Positions 7,733 through 15,632 of a stretch of DNA of 64,000 nucleotides are shown piece after piece. The first letter of the stretch is position 1. Each line of letters starts with the position of its first letter. Both the position numbers and the translations under genes were made by a program. This DNA comes from Natronomonas salina. GTDB lineage: Archaea; Halobacteriota; Halobacteria; Halobacteriales; Haloarculaceae. The notes beneath the pieces were generated by a model. That model was not told where the DNA came from, made no database searches, and saw only the letters and a program-made list of their open reading frames with translations. Location of the stretch: positions 496,001 to 560,000 of the forward strand of contig NZ_CP058335.1 of NCBI RefSeq assembly GCF_013391105.1. Reading direction: 5' to 3'.

Positions 7733-7785
7733 CCACGTTTTTGCCGCGAGGCGCGGCGGAGCCGCGCCGAGCGTGCAAAAAGTGG
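7733..7785 (-). terminator. terminator-like hairpin 3' of the SDR gene
   Basis: Directly after the stop at 7791 (minus strand) comes CCACTTTTTGC, then a perfect GGCGCGGC/GCCGCGCC stem (7750-7757 with 7761-7768, loop 58-60), then GCAAAAACGTGG. The outer TTTTTGC/GCAAAAA arms also pair. The same arrangement follows the ThDP enzyme gene at 17335-17371, where it likewise opens the repeat element. Confidence 0.55.
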
Positions 7786-7790
7786 AGGTT

Positions 7791-8570
7791 CTAGAAACTG
7801 AAGAGGTCGATGCCGCCGGTGACGCCGATGACCTGGCCGGTGATGTAGTTGGACTGCTCGGAGGCGAGGTAGGCGACGAGATTGGAGACGTCCTCCTCCT
7901 TGCCGAGCTTGCGCATCGGGGTGGCCTTCGCGATCCGGGCGAAGTGCTCGTCGACCTGCTCGAGCTGGTCGATGGGGAGGTCGGCGAGCTGGCCGACGAC
8001 GATGCTGGGAGCGATGACGTTCGAGGTGACGCCGTGCTGGGCGCCCTCGAGGGCGAGCGTCTTGCCGAAGCCGATGAGCGCGGCCTTCGTCGCGGAGTAC
8101 GAGAGCTGGCCGAAGCCGCCCTGCCAGCCGGCCATCGAGGACATGTTGATGATGCGGCCCCACTCCCGCTCCTTCATGTGGGGATAGACCTCCTGGGTGA
8201 TGTTGTAGGCGCCGGTGAGGTTGACGGCGATGTCGCGGTCCCAGATGTCGTCGTCGAAGTCCTCGACCTTGTCGCGGGCGTCGACCATCCCGGCGTTGTT
8301 CACGAGGATGTCGATGCCGCCGGTCTCCTCCTCGAGGGCGGCGACGGTGTCGGAGACGTCGGCGCGGTCGGTGAGGTCGCACTCGACGGCGTGGGCGGTC
8401 GCGTCGTAGTCCTCCTCGAGTTCGTCGACGACGTTCTCCGCCTTGTCGAGGGCGACGTCGAGGACGACGACGTCGGCGCCCTCCTGGGCGAGTACGCGGC
8501 AGTCTTCGCTCCCGATACGTCCGGCACCGCCGGTGACGAGGGCGGTCTTGTCGTCAAGTCCGAAGTCCAT
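7791..8570 (-). CDS. SDR oxidoreductase, acetoacetyl-CoA/3-oxoacyl reductase-like
   Basis: A short-chain dehydrogenase of 259 residues: TGGAGRIG (13-20), D38 at the end of beta-2, NNAGM (91-95), Ser144/145, and YSATK with Tyr158 and Lys162. The general look (INMSSMAGWQGGFGQLSYSATKAALIGFGK) resembles PhaB/FabG-type 3-oxoacyl reductases, which would fit the acyl-CoA genes around it, but D38 suggests NAD(H). The start at 8570 has a TATA-like CTTATAG at about -27. Its 3' end is followed at once by a terminator hairpin and repeat copy A. Confidence 0.85.
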   Translation of the reverse strand: MDFGLDDKTALVTGGAGRIGSEDCRVLAQEGADVVVLDVALDKAENVVDELEEDYDATAHAVECDLTDRADVSDTVAALEEETGGIDILVNNAGMVDARDKVEDFDDDIWDRDIAVNLTGAYNITQEVYPHMKEREWGRIINMSSMAGWQGGFGQLSYSATKAALIGFGKTLALEGAQHGVTSNVIAPSIVVGQLADLPIDQLEQVDEHFARIAKATPMRKLGKEEDVSNLVAYLASEQSNYITGQVIGVTGGIDLFSF

Positions 8571-8663
8571 TGCAAGGGGGTAATCTCCGGGTTTCGCTAT
8601 AAGGATTGGGACGGTGATGGGAGGGTCGTTTAGTAGGGCGGGCGAGAACGGCGTTCTCGGCGG

Positions 8664-9362
8664 TTATCGAACGACGCCGACGACGTCGAGCAGCTCGCGC
8701 AGGTCGTCGATCTCGTAGTCGGCCTCGGGTCCCCGGCCGTCCTCGCCGTAGCCGACGGTCCCGATGCCGAGGTCGGCGGCGCCGGCGACGTCGTGGGAGT
8801 GGCGGTCCCCGACCATCAGCGCGCGCTCGGGATCGACGTCGAGGGCGTCCAGGGCGTCGCGGAACATCCGCGCGTCGGGCTTGGTGTGGCCGACGTCCTC
8901 GGAGGTGGTGACGTGGTCGAAGCGCTCGCGGACGCCGAAGGTCTCGAGCATGTTCTCGGCCTCGCGGGTGTCGATGTCGGAGACGATGGCCAGTTTGAGC
9001 CCCGCCTCGTCGAGCGCCCGGATGGTCTCGACGGCGCCGTCCTCGGCGCGGAGCGTGGCGTCTGTCGCCTCGGCGAAGGTAGCCTCCCAGTCGTCAGGCG
9101 GATCGCCGTCGAACAGCGCGGTGGTGGCCTTCTCGTAGCCCTCGCGTGCGGTCCGGTACTCGGTTCCCTCGCGGCCCTTGAAGTGCTCGCCGAGGGTCGA
9201 CTTCCAGGTGTCGAGCGCCGCCTCGGGGTCGAGGTCGTGTTCGTCGGCGAGTTCGGCGACGAAGGTCGCGTACCCCTCCCGGACGGACTTCAGTTCGACG
9301 ATGACGCCGCCGATGTCCCAGAGGACGGCGTCGTAGGCGCGGTCGGGGTCGCCCTCGCTCAT
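8664..9362 (-). CDS. HAD-superfamily hydrolase (phosphatase-like)
   Basis: A 232-residue HAD subfamily IA protein with motif I WDIGGV (nucleophile Asp16), a helical cap, motif II VSDID, motif III Lys in TKPDARMF and motif IV GDRHSHDVAGA. The second acidic residue of motif I is Gly (DxG), as in several HAD-IA subgroups, so activity as a general phosphatase is not certain. Its ATG overlaps the stop of the upstream MBL gene (ATGA), indicating translational coupling. ACAD10 of mammals carries a HAD domain, so its closeness to the kinase/dehydrogenase pair may be meaningful, though 3.5-5 kb separate them. Confidence 0.82.
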   Translation of the reverse strand: MSEGDPDRAYDAVLWDIGGVIVELKSVREGYATFVAELADEHDLDPEAALDTWKSTLGEHFKGREGTEYRTAREGYEKATTALFDGDPPDDWEATFAEATDATLRAEDGAVETIRALDEAGLKLAIVSDIDTREAENMLETFGVRERFDHVTTSEDVGHTKPDARMFRDALDALDVDPERALMVGDRHSHDVAGAADLGIGTVGYGEDGRGPEADYEIDDLRELLDVVGVVR

Positions 9363-10321
9363 GCCTCGTAGAAGCGGACGCCGTCGCGCATCTCGCTTCC
9401 GACCGCGCCGGTCTCCTCGAGGTGCGCCAGCGCACTCATCGTCTCGGGGATGAGGTACTTGACGTCCCGGTCGCCGGCCAGCGCCATGGCGACGCCGGGG
9501 ACCGTCGAGTAGCCGTCCTCGACGAGGTCGGTCACGTTCTCGAGGCGGTCGTCCAGGCTCTCGCGGTGGCGCTCGACGGCGCCGGCGAGGTCGTCGTGGA
9601 CGGGACCGTGCCCCGGGTAGACGCGGTCGACGTCCACGTCGTCAAGGCGGTCCAGCGCGGTGTAGAAGGCCTCGAAGGCCTCGCGGTGGCCGTCGTCGAG
9701 GCCGTCGTGCATGACGACGGGACGGAAGGGCTGGATGCCCATGTCGCCGGCCAGCAGGACCGACTCGCCGCCGAGTTCGGTCGGGTAGCAGAGGTGGTCG
9801 GCCTGGTGGCCGGGCGCGTGGACCGCGCCGATCTCGACGTGACCGATCGTCGTCGTGTCGCCGGGTTCGATCCAGACGTCGACGTCATCCGGCGGGAGCA
9901 GCGCGGAGTCCCGTTCGAGCGACTCGACGGCCATCTCGACGGCCATCTCGAGTTGCTCGTCGGGGAAGCCGGCCGCCTCGCAGTTCCGGCGGACCCGCGA
10001 CTCGAGGCCCTCGGGGTCGCGGGCGAACCGCTCGCGGACGCCGGCGGGCGCGTAGACGGTCGGGTCGCCCGCCTCGAGTATGGTGGGGACCTGGCCGACG
10101 TGGTCGACGTGCGGGTGGGTGACCAGCAGGTGTTCGACGTCGCTGGGTTCGTAGTCGTGTTCGGCGAGGGCGTCGCGGAGCGCGGCGTCGTGGTCGGGGA
10201 GCGCGGCGTCGACGAGGATCGGCTCGGGGCCGTCGACGAGGTAGCAGGCGACGTGTCCCGGTCGCCAGTCCACCTCGAACTCGAGCCGGTGGACGTCGTC
10301 CACACTGTTCCGGAGTTCCAT
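9359..10321 (-). CDS. MBL-fold metallohydrolase with C-terminal winged-helix-like domain
   Basis: A metallo-beta-lactamase-fold hydrolase of 320 residues. Metal ligands are THPHVDH (H69, H71, D73, H74), a later APGHQ histidine, AGD aspartate and PGHG histidine. A C-terminal region of about 70 residues (ending ALAHLEETGAV...GVRFYEA) looks like a small winged helix, as in the LACTB2-like group. The start at 10321 was chosen over 10387 because a strong TATA-like TATTTAAA (minus strand, about 10347-10354) lies 27-30 bases upstream. It is coupled to the HAD gene by a 4-base overlap. A paralogue with the same architecture lies at 31186-32136. Confidence 0.85.
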   Translation of the reverse strand: MELRNSVDDVHRLEFEVDWRPGHVACYLVDGPEPILVDAALPDHDAALRDALAEHDYEPSDVEHLLVTHPHVDHVGQVPTILEAGDPTVYAPAGVRERFARDPEGLESRVRRNCEAAGFPDEQLEMAVEMAVESLERDSALLPPDDVDVWIEPGDTTTIGHVEIGAVHAPGHQADHLCYPTELGGESVLLAGDMGIQPFRPVVMHDGLDDGHREAFEAFYTALDRLDDVDVDRVYPGHGPVHDDLAGAVERHRESLDDRLENVTDLVEDGYSTVPGVAMALAGDRDVKYLIPETMSALAHLEETGAVGSEMRDGVRFYEA

Positions 10322-10411
10322 CTGCCGGAAGTTCGCCGCGGTTCCGTTTAAATATTCGTTTCCCCACAAGCGCCCGCGACTTACCATTGTTCAGCGACCC
10401 CGTCGAACTCT

Positions 10412-10427
10412 TACCTTTATTAAGGTA
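10412..10427. promoter_or_regulatory. dyad over the promoter of the SDR leader
   Basis: TACCTTTATTAAGGTA has perfect 6-base arms (TACCTT/AAGGTA). It contains the likely TATA box TTTATTAA, placed 27-35 bases before the ATG at 10451. A repressor bound here would block TBP access. It lies in the spacer between the MBL gene and the SDR gene, so it could affect both. Confidence 0.45.
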
Positions 10428-10450
10428 GCAGCGGAACGTACTCGCGTCAC

Positions 10451-10501
10451 ATGACAGCGACACGCACGAGCGCGCACACGGCGCGGGAGGACCGATGCTA
10501 G
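10451..10501 (+). CDS. possible 16-residue leader peptide upstream of the SDR gene
   Basis: The ATG at 10451 is correctly placed for a leaderless start from the TATA-like box at 10416-10423. It encodes MTATRTSAHTAREDRC and stops with TAG at 10499-10501, overlapping the first codons of the SDR gene (ATG 10495) in another frame. GGGAGG at 10485-10490 serves as a ribosome-binding site for the SDR gene. This would couple SDR translation to the short frame. Nothing but position supports it being translated. Confidence 0.35.
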   Translation: MTATRTSAHTAREDRC

Positions 10502-11271
10502 ACCAGTTCAGCGTCGACGGGCAGACGGCCATCATCACCGGCTCCAGCCAGGGCATCGGCGAGGTGACGGCCCGGCGGTTCGCCGACGACGGCGCGAACG
10601 TCGTGGTCACCTCGCGGTCCCCGGAGGAGATCGAGGAGGTCGCCGAGGACATCAACGCCGGCGACGCGCCCGGCGAGGCCATCGCCGTCGAGTGCGACGT
10701 CCGCGAGCGCGACTCGGTGGAGGCGCTCGTCGAGGCGACCGTCGAGGAGTTCGGCGGCGTCGACGCGATGATCAACAACGCCGGCGCCTCCTTCATGGCC
10801 GGCTTCGACGACATCTCCGAGAACGGCTGGAAGACCATCGTGGACATCAACCTCCACGGCACGTTCCACTGCTCGCAGGTCGCCGGCCAGCAGATGCAGG
10901 AGCAGGGCGACGGCGGCAGCATCGTCAACTTCGCCTCCGTCGCGGGGACGATGGGCTCCAGGTACATGAGCCACTACGGCGCCGCGAAGGCGGCGGTCGT
11001 GAACCTCACGACGTCGCTGTCAGCCGAGTACGCCGAGGACGACATCAAGGTCAACTGCATCGCGCCGGGGCTGGTCGGGACCGCCGGCGTCGCCTCCCAG
11101 ATGGGCATCGACCCCGCGAACGTCGAGCGAAGCGACATCGCCAAGGAGATGGGCCTGCCCGAGGAGATCGCCGACATCGTCCAGTTCCTCGCGAGCGACG
11201 CCTCCTCGTACGTCGTCGGCGAGACCATCGTCGCCCAGGGCGTCCCCCCGCTGGAGGACTCGAACCTGTGA
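10495..11271 (+). CDS. SDR family oxidoreductase (glucose-1-dehydrogenase/FabG-like)
   Basis: A 258-residue SDR with TGSSQGIG (15-22), CDVR acidic loop, NNAGA (94-98), Ser148, and YGAAK with Tyr161 and Lys165. Unlike most genes here it has a good Shine-Dalgarno sequence (GGGAGG at 10485-10490, five bases before the ATG), so it is probably not leaderless. It is followed after 7 bases by the F420-dependent oxidoreductase and likely forms an operon with it. SDR plus F420 enzyme suggests sequential redox steps on one compound; which compound is unknown. Confidence 0.86.
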   Translation: MLDQFSVDGQTAIITGSSQGIGEVTARRFADDGANVVVTSRSPEEIEEVAEDINAGDAPGEAIAVECDVRERDSVEALVEATVEEFGGVDAMINNAGASFMAGFDDISENGWKTIVDINLHGTFHCSQVAGQQMQEQGDGGSIVNFASVAGTMGSRYMSHYGAAKAAVVNLTTSLSAEYAEDDIKVNCIAPGLVGTAGVASQMGIDPANVERSDIAKEMGLPEEIADIVQFLASDASSYVVGETIVAQGVPPLEDSNL

Positions 11272-11278
11272 TCCGACC

Positions 11279-12277
11279 ATGACCGAACGAGACGTCTTCC
11301 TCCCCGTCGCGGCCCAGCCGAGCGTCGACGCGCTCGTCGAGCAGGCGCGACTGGGCGAGGAACTCGGCTACGACACCGCGTGGCTCCCGGAGACCTGGGG
11401 CCGCGACGCGGTGACGACGCTGACCAGCATCGCCCACGGGACCGAGGACATCGACATCGGGACCTCCATCATGCCGGTGTACTCGCGGTCGCCGGCGCTC
11501 ATCGGCCAGACCGCCGCGACGCTCCAGGAGGTCGCCGACGGCCGCTTCCGGCTCGGGCTCGGCCCCTCGGGCCCCATCGTCATCGAGAACTGGCACGGCG
11601 TGGACTTCGGGAACCCGCTCCGCCGGACCCGCGAGACCGTCGACGTCGTCAAGCAGGTCCTCTCGGGGGAGCCCGTCGACTACGACGGCGAGTACTTCGA
11701 CCTCGAGGGGTTTCGGCTGCGCTGCGACCCGCCGGACCCGGTCCCGTCCGTCGAGACCGCCGGGATGGGCCCGAAGGCCGTCGAACTCGCCGGCCGGTTC
11801 GCCGACGGCTGGCACGCGCTGATGCTCACCCGCGACGGGCTCCGGGACCGCCTGGAGGACTTCGAGCGCGGCTCCGAGATGGGCGACCGCGACCGCTCCG
11901 AGCAGCGCGTCACCCTCTCGCTGACCTGCTGTGCCCTGGAGGACGCCGAGGAGGCCAAGCAGCTCGTCAAGCAGCACTCGGCCTTCTACGTCGGTGGGAT
12001 GGGCACCTACTACCGGGACAACCTCGCCCGGCAGGGCCACGAGGAGGTCGCCCACGAGATCCACGACAAGTGGCAGGGCGGTGACAAGCAGGCCGCGATC
12101 GCGGCGCTGCCCGACGACCTGCTCGAGCAACTGGCCGTCTGGGGGACCCCGGAGGAGGCCCGCGAGCACTTCGAGCGGTTCACCGACGTCGACGGCATCG
12201 AGGCCGTCTCCGTGTCGTTCCCGCGCGGTGCCGACCTCGACCAGATCGAGTCGACGGTCCGGGCGCTGGCGCCCTGA
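11279..12277 (+). CDS. LLM-class F420-dependent oxidoreductase
   Basis: A luciferase-like TIM-barrel oxidoreductase of 332 residues, resembling the haloarchaeal NP1902A-type coenzyme-F420 family. The features are a YDTAWLPETWGRD substrate/cofactor segment, DIGTSIMPVYSRSPA, the phosphate-binding FRLGLGPSGP and a C-terminal half with TPEEAREHFERF. It would transfer a hydride between F420 and an organic substrate. It sits 7 bases behind the SDR gene. An intrinsic-type hairpin with a T-rich tail follows at 12296-12330, marking the end of this two-gene unit. Confidence 0.82.
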   Translation: MTERDVFLPVAAQPSVDALVEQARLGEELGYDTAWLPETWGRDAVTTLTSIAHGTEDIDIGTSIMPVYSRSPALIGQTAATLQEVADGRFRLGLGPSGPIVIENWHGVDFGNPLRRTRETVDVVKQVLSGEPVDYDGEYFDLEGFRLRCDPPDPVPSVETAGMGPKAVELAGRFADGWHALMLTRDGLRDRLEDFERGSEMGDRDRSEQRVTLSLTCCALEDAEEAKQLVKQHSAFYVGGMGTYYRDNLARQGHEEVAHEIHDKWQGGDKQAAIAALPDDLLEQLAVWGTPEEAREHFERFTDVDGIEAVSVSFPRGADLDQIESTVRALAP

Positions 12278-12295
12278 CCGTTCCGGTACGCGCCA

Positions 12296-12330
12296 CCAGG
12301 GCCCCGGCGCGTCGGCCCTGGATCTGTTCT
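12296..12330 (+). terminator. hairpin terminator after the F420 oxidoreductase
   Basis: CCAGGGCC at 12296-12303 pairs perfectly with GGCCCTGG at 12314-12321, followed by ATCTGTTCTTT. The T-rich tail fits archaeal termination. It separates the SDR/F420 unit from the TRAP transporter genes. Confidence 0.55.
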
Positions 12331-12429
12331 TTCCACCCGGTCTGTCGGGAGAAATACAAACTCGGATGAACGGTACTGAAGTTGATGATTGGCGCGGCAT
12401 TCATTATCCCTGGGCATCTCTTGGCGGAC

Positions 12430-13509
12430 ATGGCAGGTAACCAGCCACTGCGCGGGACGACGCGTCGACGCTTCCTGACGGCGACCGGCACCGGAGTCGG
12501 GGCGCTCGCCCTCGCCGGCTGCTCCGGCGGTGGCAACGGTGACGACGGCGGTAGCGACGAATACGAGCGCGTCAGCGTCGGCTACGGCGAACAGGGCAGC
12601 GCGATGAACGAGGGTCGCCTGGACGTCGGCGTCGGGACCTACCTCAACTTCCAGATCGCGCCCGGCTGGTTGCAGGACATGATGGCCCAGGTCGACCTCC
12701 GCATCCTCGGCGTCCCGGACGACGTCCTCGAGGACTGGGAGGGCGACGACCGGCTACTCGTCCAGTCGTTCCCCGGCGAGGAACTCGAGAACGCGGCGTA
12801 CATCCCGGACGAGGTCCACTGTCCGACCTTCGCGTACAACTTCGTCACGCGGAACGACCTCGACTACGACACGGTCTACGAGTTCATGACGACGCTGTAC
12901 GAGAACCGCGACCAGCTGGGCGAGTACAGCGCCGTCCTCGAGCGCCTCGAGAACGAGGAGTTCTGGCTCGAGAACATGTACGATGGGGTCCCGTTCCACC
13001 CGGCGGCTGCCGACTTCTACCAGGAGAACGGCCTCTGGAGCGACGAATTCGAGCGCGCCGACGAACCCGACGAGCAGGTCGGCGGCTCCCAGGACGGCGA
13101 GGCGCAGTTCCGGATGCGGACGTCCGGGTCGACGACCTCCGCCTACGCGGCGAACCAGGGGATGGCCGCCGTGGTCAACGAGAACACCGACGAGGTGTTC
13201 GTCGAGGCCCAGACCAGCCCCGGCACCGAGGCCAACATGGGCGCGCTGAACAACGAGGAGGCCGAGAGCGTCTACATCCAGAACTGGTCGGCCCAGGACG
13301 TCCGTGACGGCAACGAGCCGTACGACAACCTGAACTTCGAGATGACCCAGGTCATGCACTTCTACGACCTCCCGTGGTTCTTCTGTACGGCCAACGAGGG
13401 CTGGGAGACGCTCGCGGACATCGAGTCCGGGAGTTCCATCTCGCCCACGCCGAGCGGTTCGGGGACGGCACCGGCGCTCGAACACGCACTGGGATACGTC
13501 TTCGACTGA
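12430..13509 (+). CDS. TAXI-family TRAP transporter substrate-binding lipoprotein
   Basis: The extracellular solute receptor of a tripartite ATP-independent periplasmic-type transporter, 359 residues. A twin-arginine signal (TTRRRFLTATG, residues 10-20) leads into a lipobox LAGC with Cys31, followed by an acidic Gly/Ser linker. The mature part has the TAXI-family look (VSVGYGEQGSAMNEG early, and a late DLPWFFCTANEGWETL). The ATG at 12430 is chosen because the Tat signal starts there; the ATG at 12382 would add unrelated residues. The fused permease gene begins 6 bases after its stop. The ligand is likely an organic acid, judging from the family and the downstream ThDP enzyme. Confidence 0.86.
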   Translation: MAGNQPLRGTTRRRFLTATGTGVGALALAGCSGGGNGDDGGSDEYERVSVGYGEQGSAMNEGRLDVGVGTYLNFQIAPGWLQDMMAQVDLRILGVPDDVLEDWEGDDRLLVQSFPGEELENAAYIPDEVHCPTFAYNFVTRNDLDYDTVYEFMTTLYENRDQLGEYSAVLERLENEEFWLENMYDGVPFHPAAADFYQENGLWSDEFERADEPDEQVGGSQDGEAQFRMRTSGSTTSAYAANQGMAAVVNENTDEVFVEAQTSPGTEANMGALNNEEAESVYIQNWSAQDVRDGNEPYDNLNFEMTQVMHFYDLPWFFCTANEGWETLADIESGSSISPTPSGSGTAPALEHALGYVFD

Positions 13510-13515
13510 CACTCG

Positions 13516-15555
13516 ATGTCCGTAACCACCCGGTTCGCGGACGACGCGGGTCCGAAGTCGGTGCTCGACGCCATCGTGTCGCTGCTGGGCGTCTCGCTGA
13601 CGCTGTTCACCGTCGGGTACGCGACCACGCTGGTGTTCAACCTCCCGACGTTCGACCAGGTGGAGGCGTACATGAACATCTTCCTGGGGATCGGTCTGGC
13701 GCTCTTCTACCTCCACTACGCGAGCGAGCGGTTCGACGCCGACAACTGGCCGCCCCACACCCCGGCAGGCTCCAGGTCGGCGCTCGACCGCGTCCGGGAC
13801 GGGTACGCGCGGATCGACCCGTTCGTGGCCGTCGCCCTGGCGCTGCTGGCCCTCGCCGCGACGGGCTACGTCCACTACCACTTCGAGCGGCTCATGGAGG
13901 ACGTCTTCCTGCAGGGCCACACCCAGGTCGACTACTACGTCGGCGTCGTCCTCATCGTGCTGGCCATCGACTCGACGCGGCGGGCCTTCGGGAACGTCAT
14001 CGCGGCGTTCGCGGTGCTGTCTGTCCTGTACTCCCACTCGCTCGTCGGCCCCGAGATGCCGGGCGCGCTCCGGCACACCGGCTTCACGTGGCAGCAGATC
14101 TCCCGGACCGGCGCCATCGAGATCACCGGCGTCTACCACGAGACGCTGATGCGGATCGGCGCGACGTGGGTCGCCATCTTCATCATGTTCGCCGGCATCG
14201 CGAAGGCGTTCGGGCTGATGGACTTCGTCCTCGACGTCGGGAGCGAACTCGGGACCAGCCTCCGGACGGGCGTCGTCCAGATCGCCGTCGTGGCGAGCAT
14301 GATCATGGGCTCGATCACCGGGAGCGCGGCGGCGAACACGGCCACGACGGGGAGCTTCACCATCCCGATGCTGAAGGAGCAGGGCGTCCAGGACGACTTC
14401 GCGGCCGCCATCGAGGCGGTCGCCTCGGCCGGCGGACAGATGCTCCCGCCCGTGATGGGCGTCGCCGCCTTCATCATGGCCGACCTGCTCGACGTCCCGT
14501 ACGTCGACATCATCCAGGCCGGCACCATCCCCGCGATGCTGTTCTACCTCAGCGTCGGGGTCGGCGTCCACTACACCGTGCTCAAGCACGGCTGGATCTC
14601 CGAGGACCTCGACTCCTTCGAGTGGCGGATGCTCGCGGAGGGGGCGCACTTCCTCATCCCGCTCTGCGTCCTGCTGTACACGCTCATCTGGCTGCGGTAC
14701 TCGCCGATGACGGCGGGGATGTACTCCATCTTCACCATCGTCGGCGTCGTCGCCATCAGGAACGCCTACTCCCGGGGGATCTCCGCGGAGTCGGCGAAGA
14801 CGACCGCCGCCCAGACCGTCGACGGACTCCGGCAGGGCGGCGTCGACATGGCGCCGCTCATCGGCGTCCTCGCCGCGATGGGCCTCATCGTCCAGTTGCT
14901 GGAGGGGACCGGCCTCACCCAGCGGGTCGGGACGCTCATCATCAGCCTCGGCGGCGGCTCGCTGATCGTCGTCCTGCTGCTGGCGATGGTCGCGTCGGTG
15001 CTCTTCGGACTGGGGATGCCGACGCCCGCGGCCTACATCCTGGTGGTCATCCTGGTCGCCCCGGGCGTCATCGAGATGGGCGTTCCGGACATCGCGACCC
15101 ACATGTTCGTCTTCTACTTCGCGATGCTGTCGGCGATCACGCCGCCGGTCGCCATCTCGGTGGCCGTCGGCTCCCGCATCGCCGACACCAGCTTCACGCG
15201 CTCCTGCGTGCAGGCGCTCCGGCTCGGGGCCCCCGGGTTCGTCATCCCCTACGCCTTCGTGGCGAACGACAGCCTCATCTACTGGTCGGTCCCGGACACG
15301 CTCATCCAGTTCCCGCTGGTCCTGTCTGGGACGATCGGACTAATCGTGGCCATGGTCGGCTACGACGGCGCCCACGACCTGGCGTACCACTGGCGGGCCG
15401 GCTACGTCGTGCTGGCCTTCGGCGCGATGTTCGGCAGCGTCGTCCACTTCGGCCTGCAGGTGGCCGCCGCAGTCGTCCTCGGGGCGGCGCTGATCTACGG
15501 GAGCTTCGTCGCCGAGACGGAGATCGGCGGGGCGTCGACGCAGGTCGGCGACTAG
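13516..15555 (+). CDS. TRAP transporter permease, fused small and large subunits (DctQM-type)
   Basis: A 679-residue integral membrane protein. About four N-terminal helices correspond to the small (Q) subunit, followed by a long block of about 12-14 helices of the large (M) subunit. Conserved large-subunit elements are GSITGSAAANTATTGSFTIP, GGQMLPPVMG and FGLGMPTPAAYIL. It drives sodium-coupled uptake together with the TAXI receptor just upstream. The fused architecture is typical of TAXI-type TRAP systems, so no separate dctQ gene is expected. It likely belongs to one operon with the receptor gene, and the ThDP enzyme follows after a 77-base gap that has its own promoter. Confidence 0.9.
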   Translation: MSVTTRFADDAGPKSVLDAIVSLLGVSLTLFTVGYATTLVFNLPTFDQVEAYMNIFLGIGLALFYLHYASERFDADNWPPHTPAGSRSALDRVRDGYARIDPFVAVALALLALAATGYVHYHFERLMEDVFLQGHTQVDYYVGVVLIVLAIDSTRRAFGNVIAAFAVLSVLYSHSLVGPEMPGALRHTGFTWQQISRTGAIEITGVYHETLMRIGATWVAIFIMFAGIAKAFGLMDFVLDVGSELGTSLRTGVVQIAVVASMIMGSITGSAAANTATTGSFTIPMLKEQGVQDDFAAAIEAVASAGGQMLPPVMGVAAFIMADLLDVPYVDIIQAGTIPAMLFYLSVGVGVHYTVLKHGWISEDLDSFEWRMLAEGAHFLIPLCVLLYTLIWLRYSPMTAGMYSIFTIVGVVAIRNAYSRGISAESAKTTAAQTVDGLRQGGVDMAPLIGVLAAMGLIVQLLEGTGLTQRVGTLIISLGGGSLIVVLLLAMVASVLFGLGMPTPAAYILVVILVAPGVIEMGVPDIATHMFVFYFAMLSAITPPVAISVAVGSRIADTSFTRSCVQALRLGAPGFVIPYAFVANDSLIYWSVPDTLIQFPLVLSGTIGLIVAMVGYDGAHDLAYHWRAGYVVLAFGAMFGSVVHFGLQVAAAVVLGAALIYGSFVAETEIGGASTQVGD

Positions 15556-15632
15556 CGTCCCGTCGCCCACTTCCCTGAGGGCCGGTCGCCGAAGGGATGA
15601 ACTATTTATCGGTGGCAACGACAGGAAGAGCC

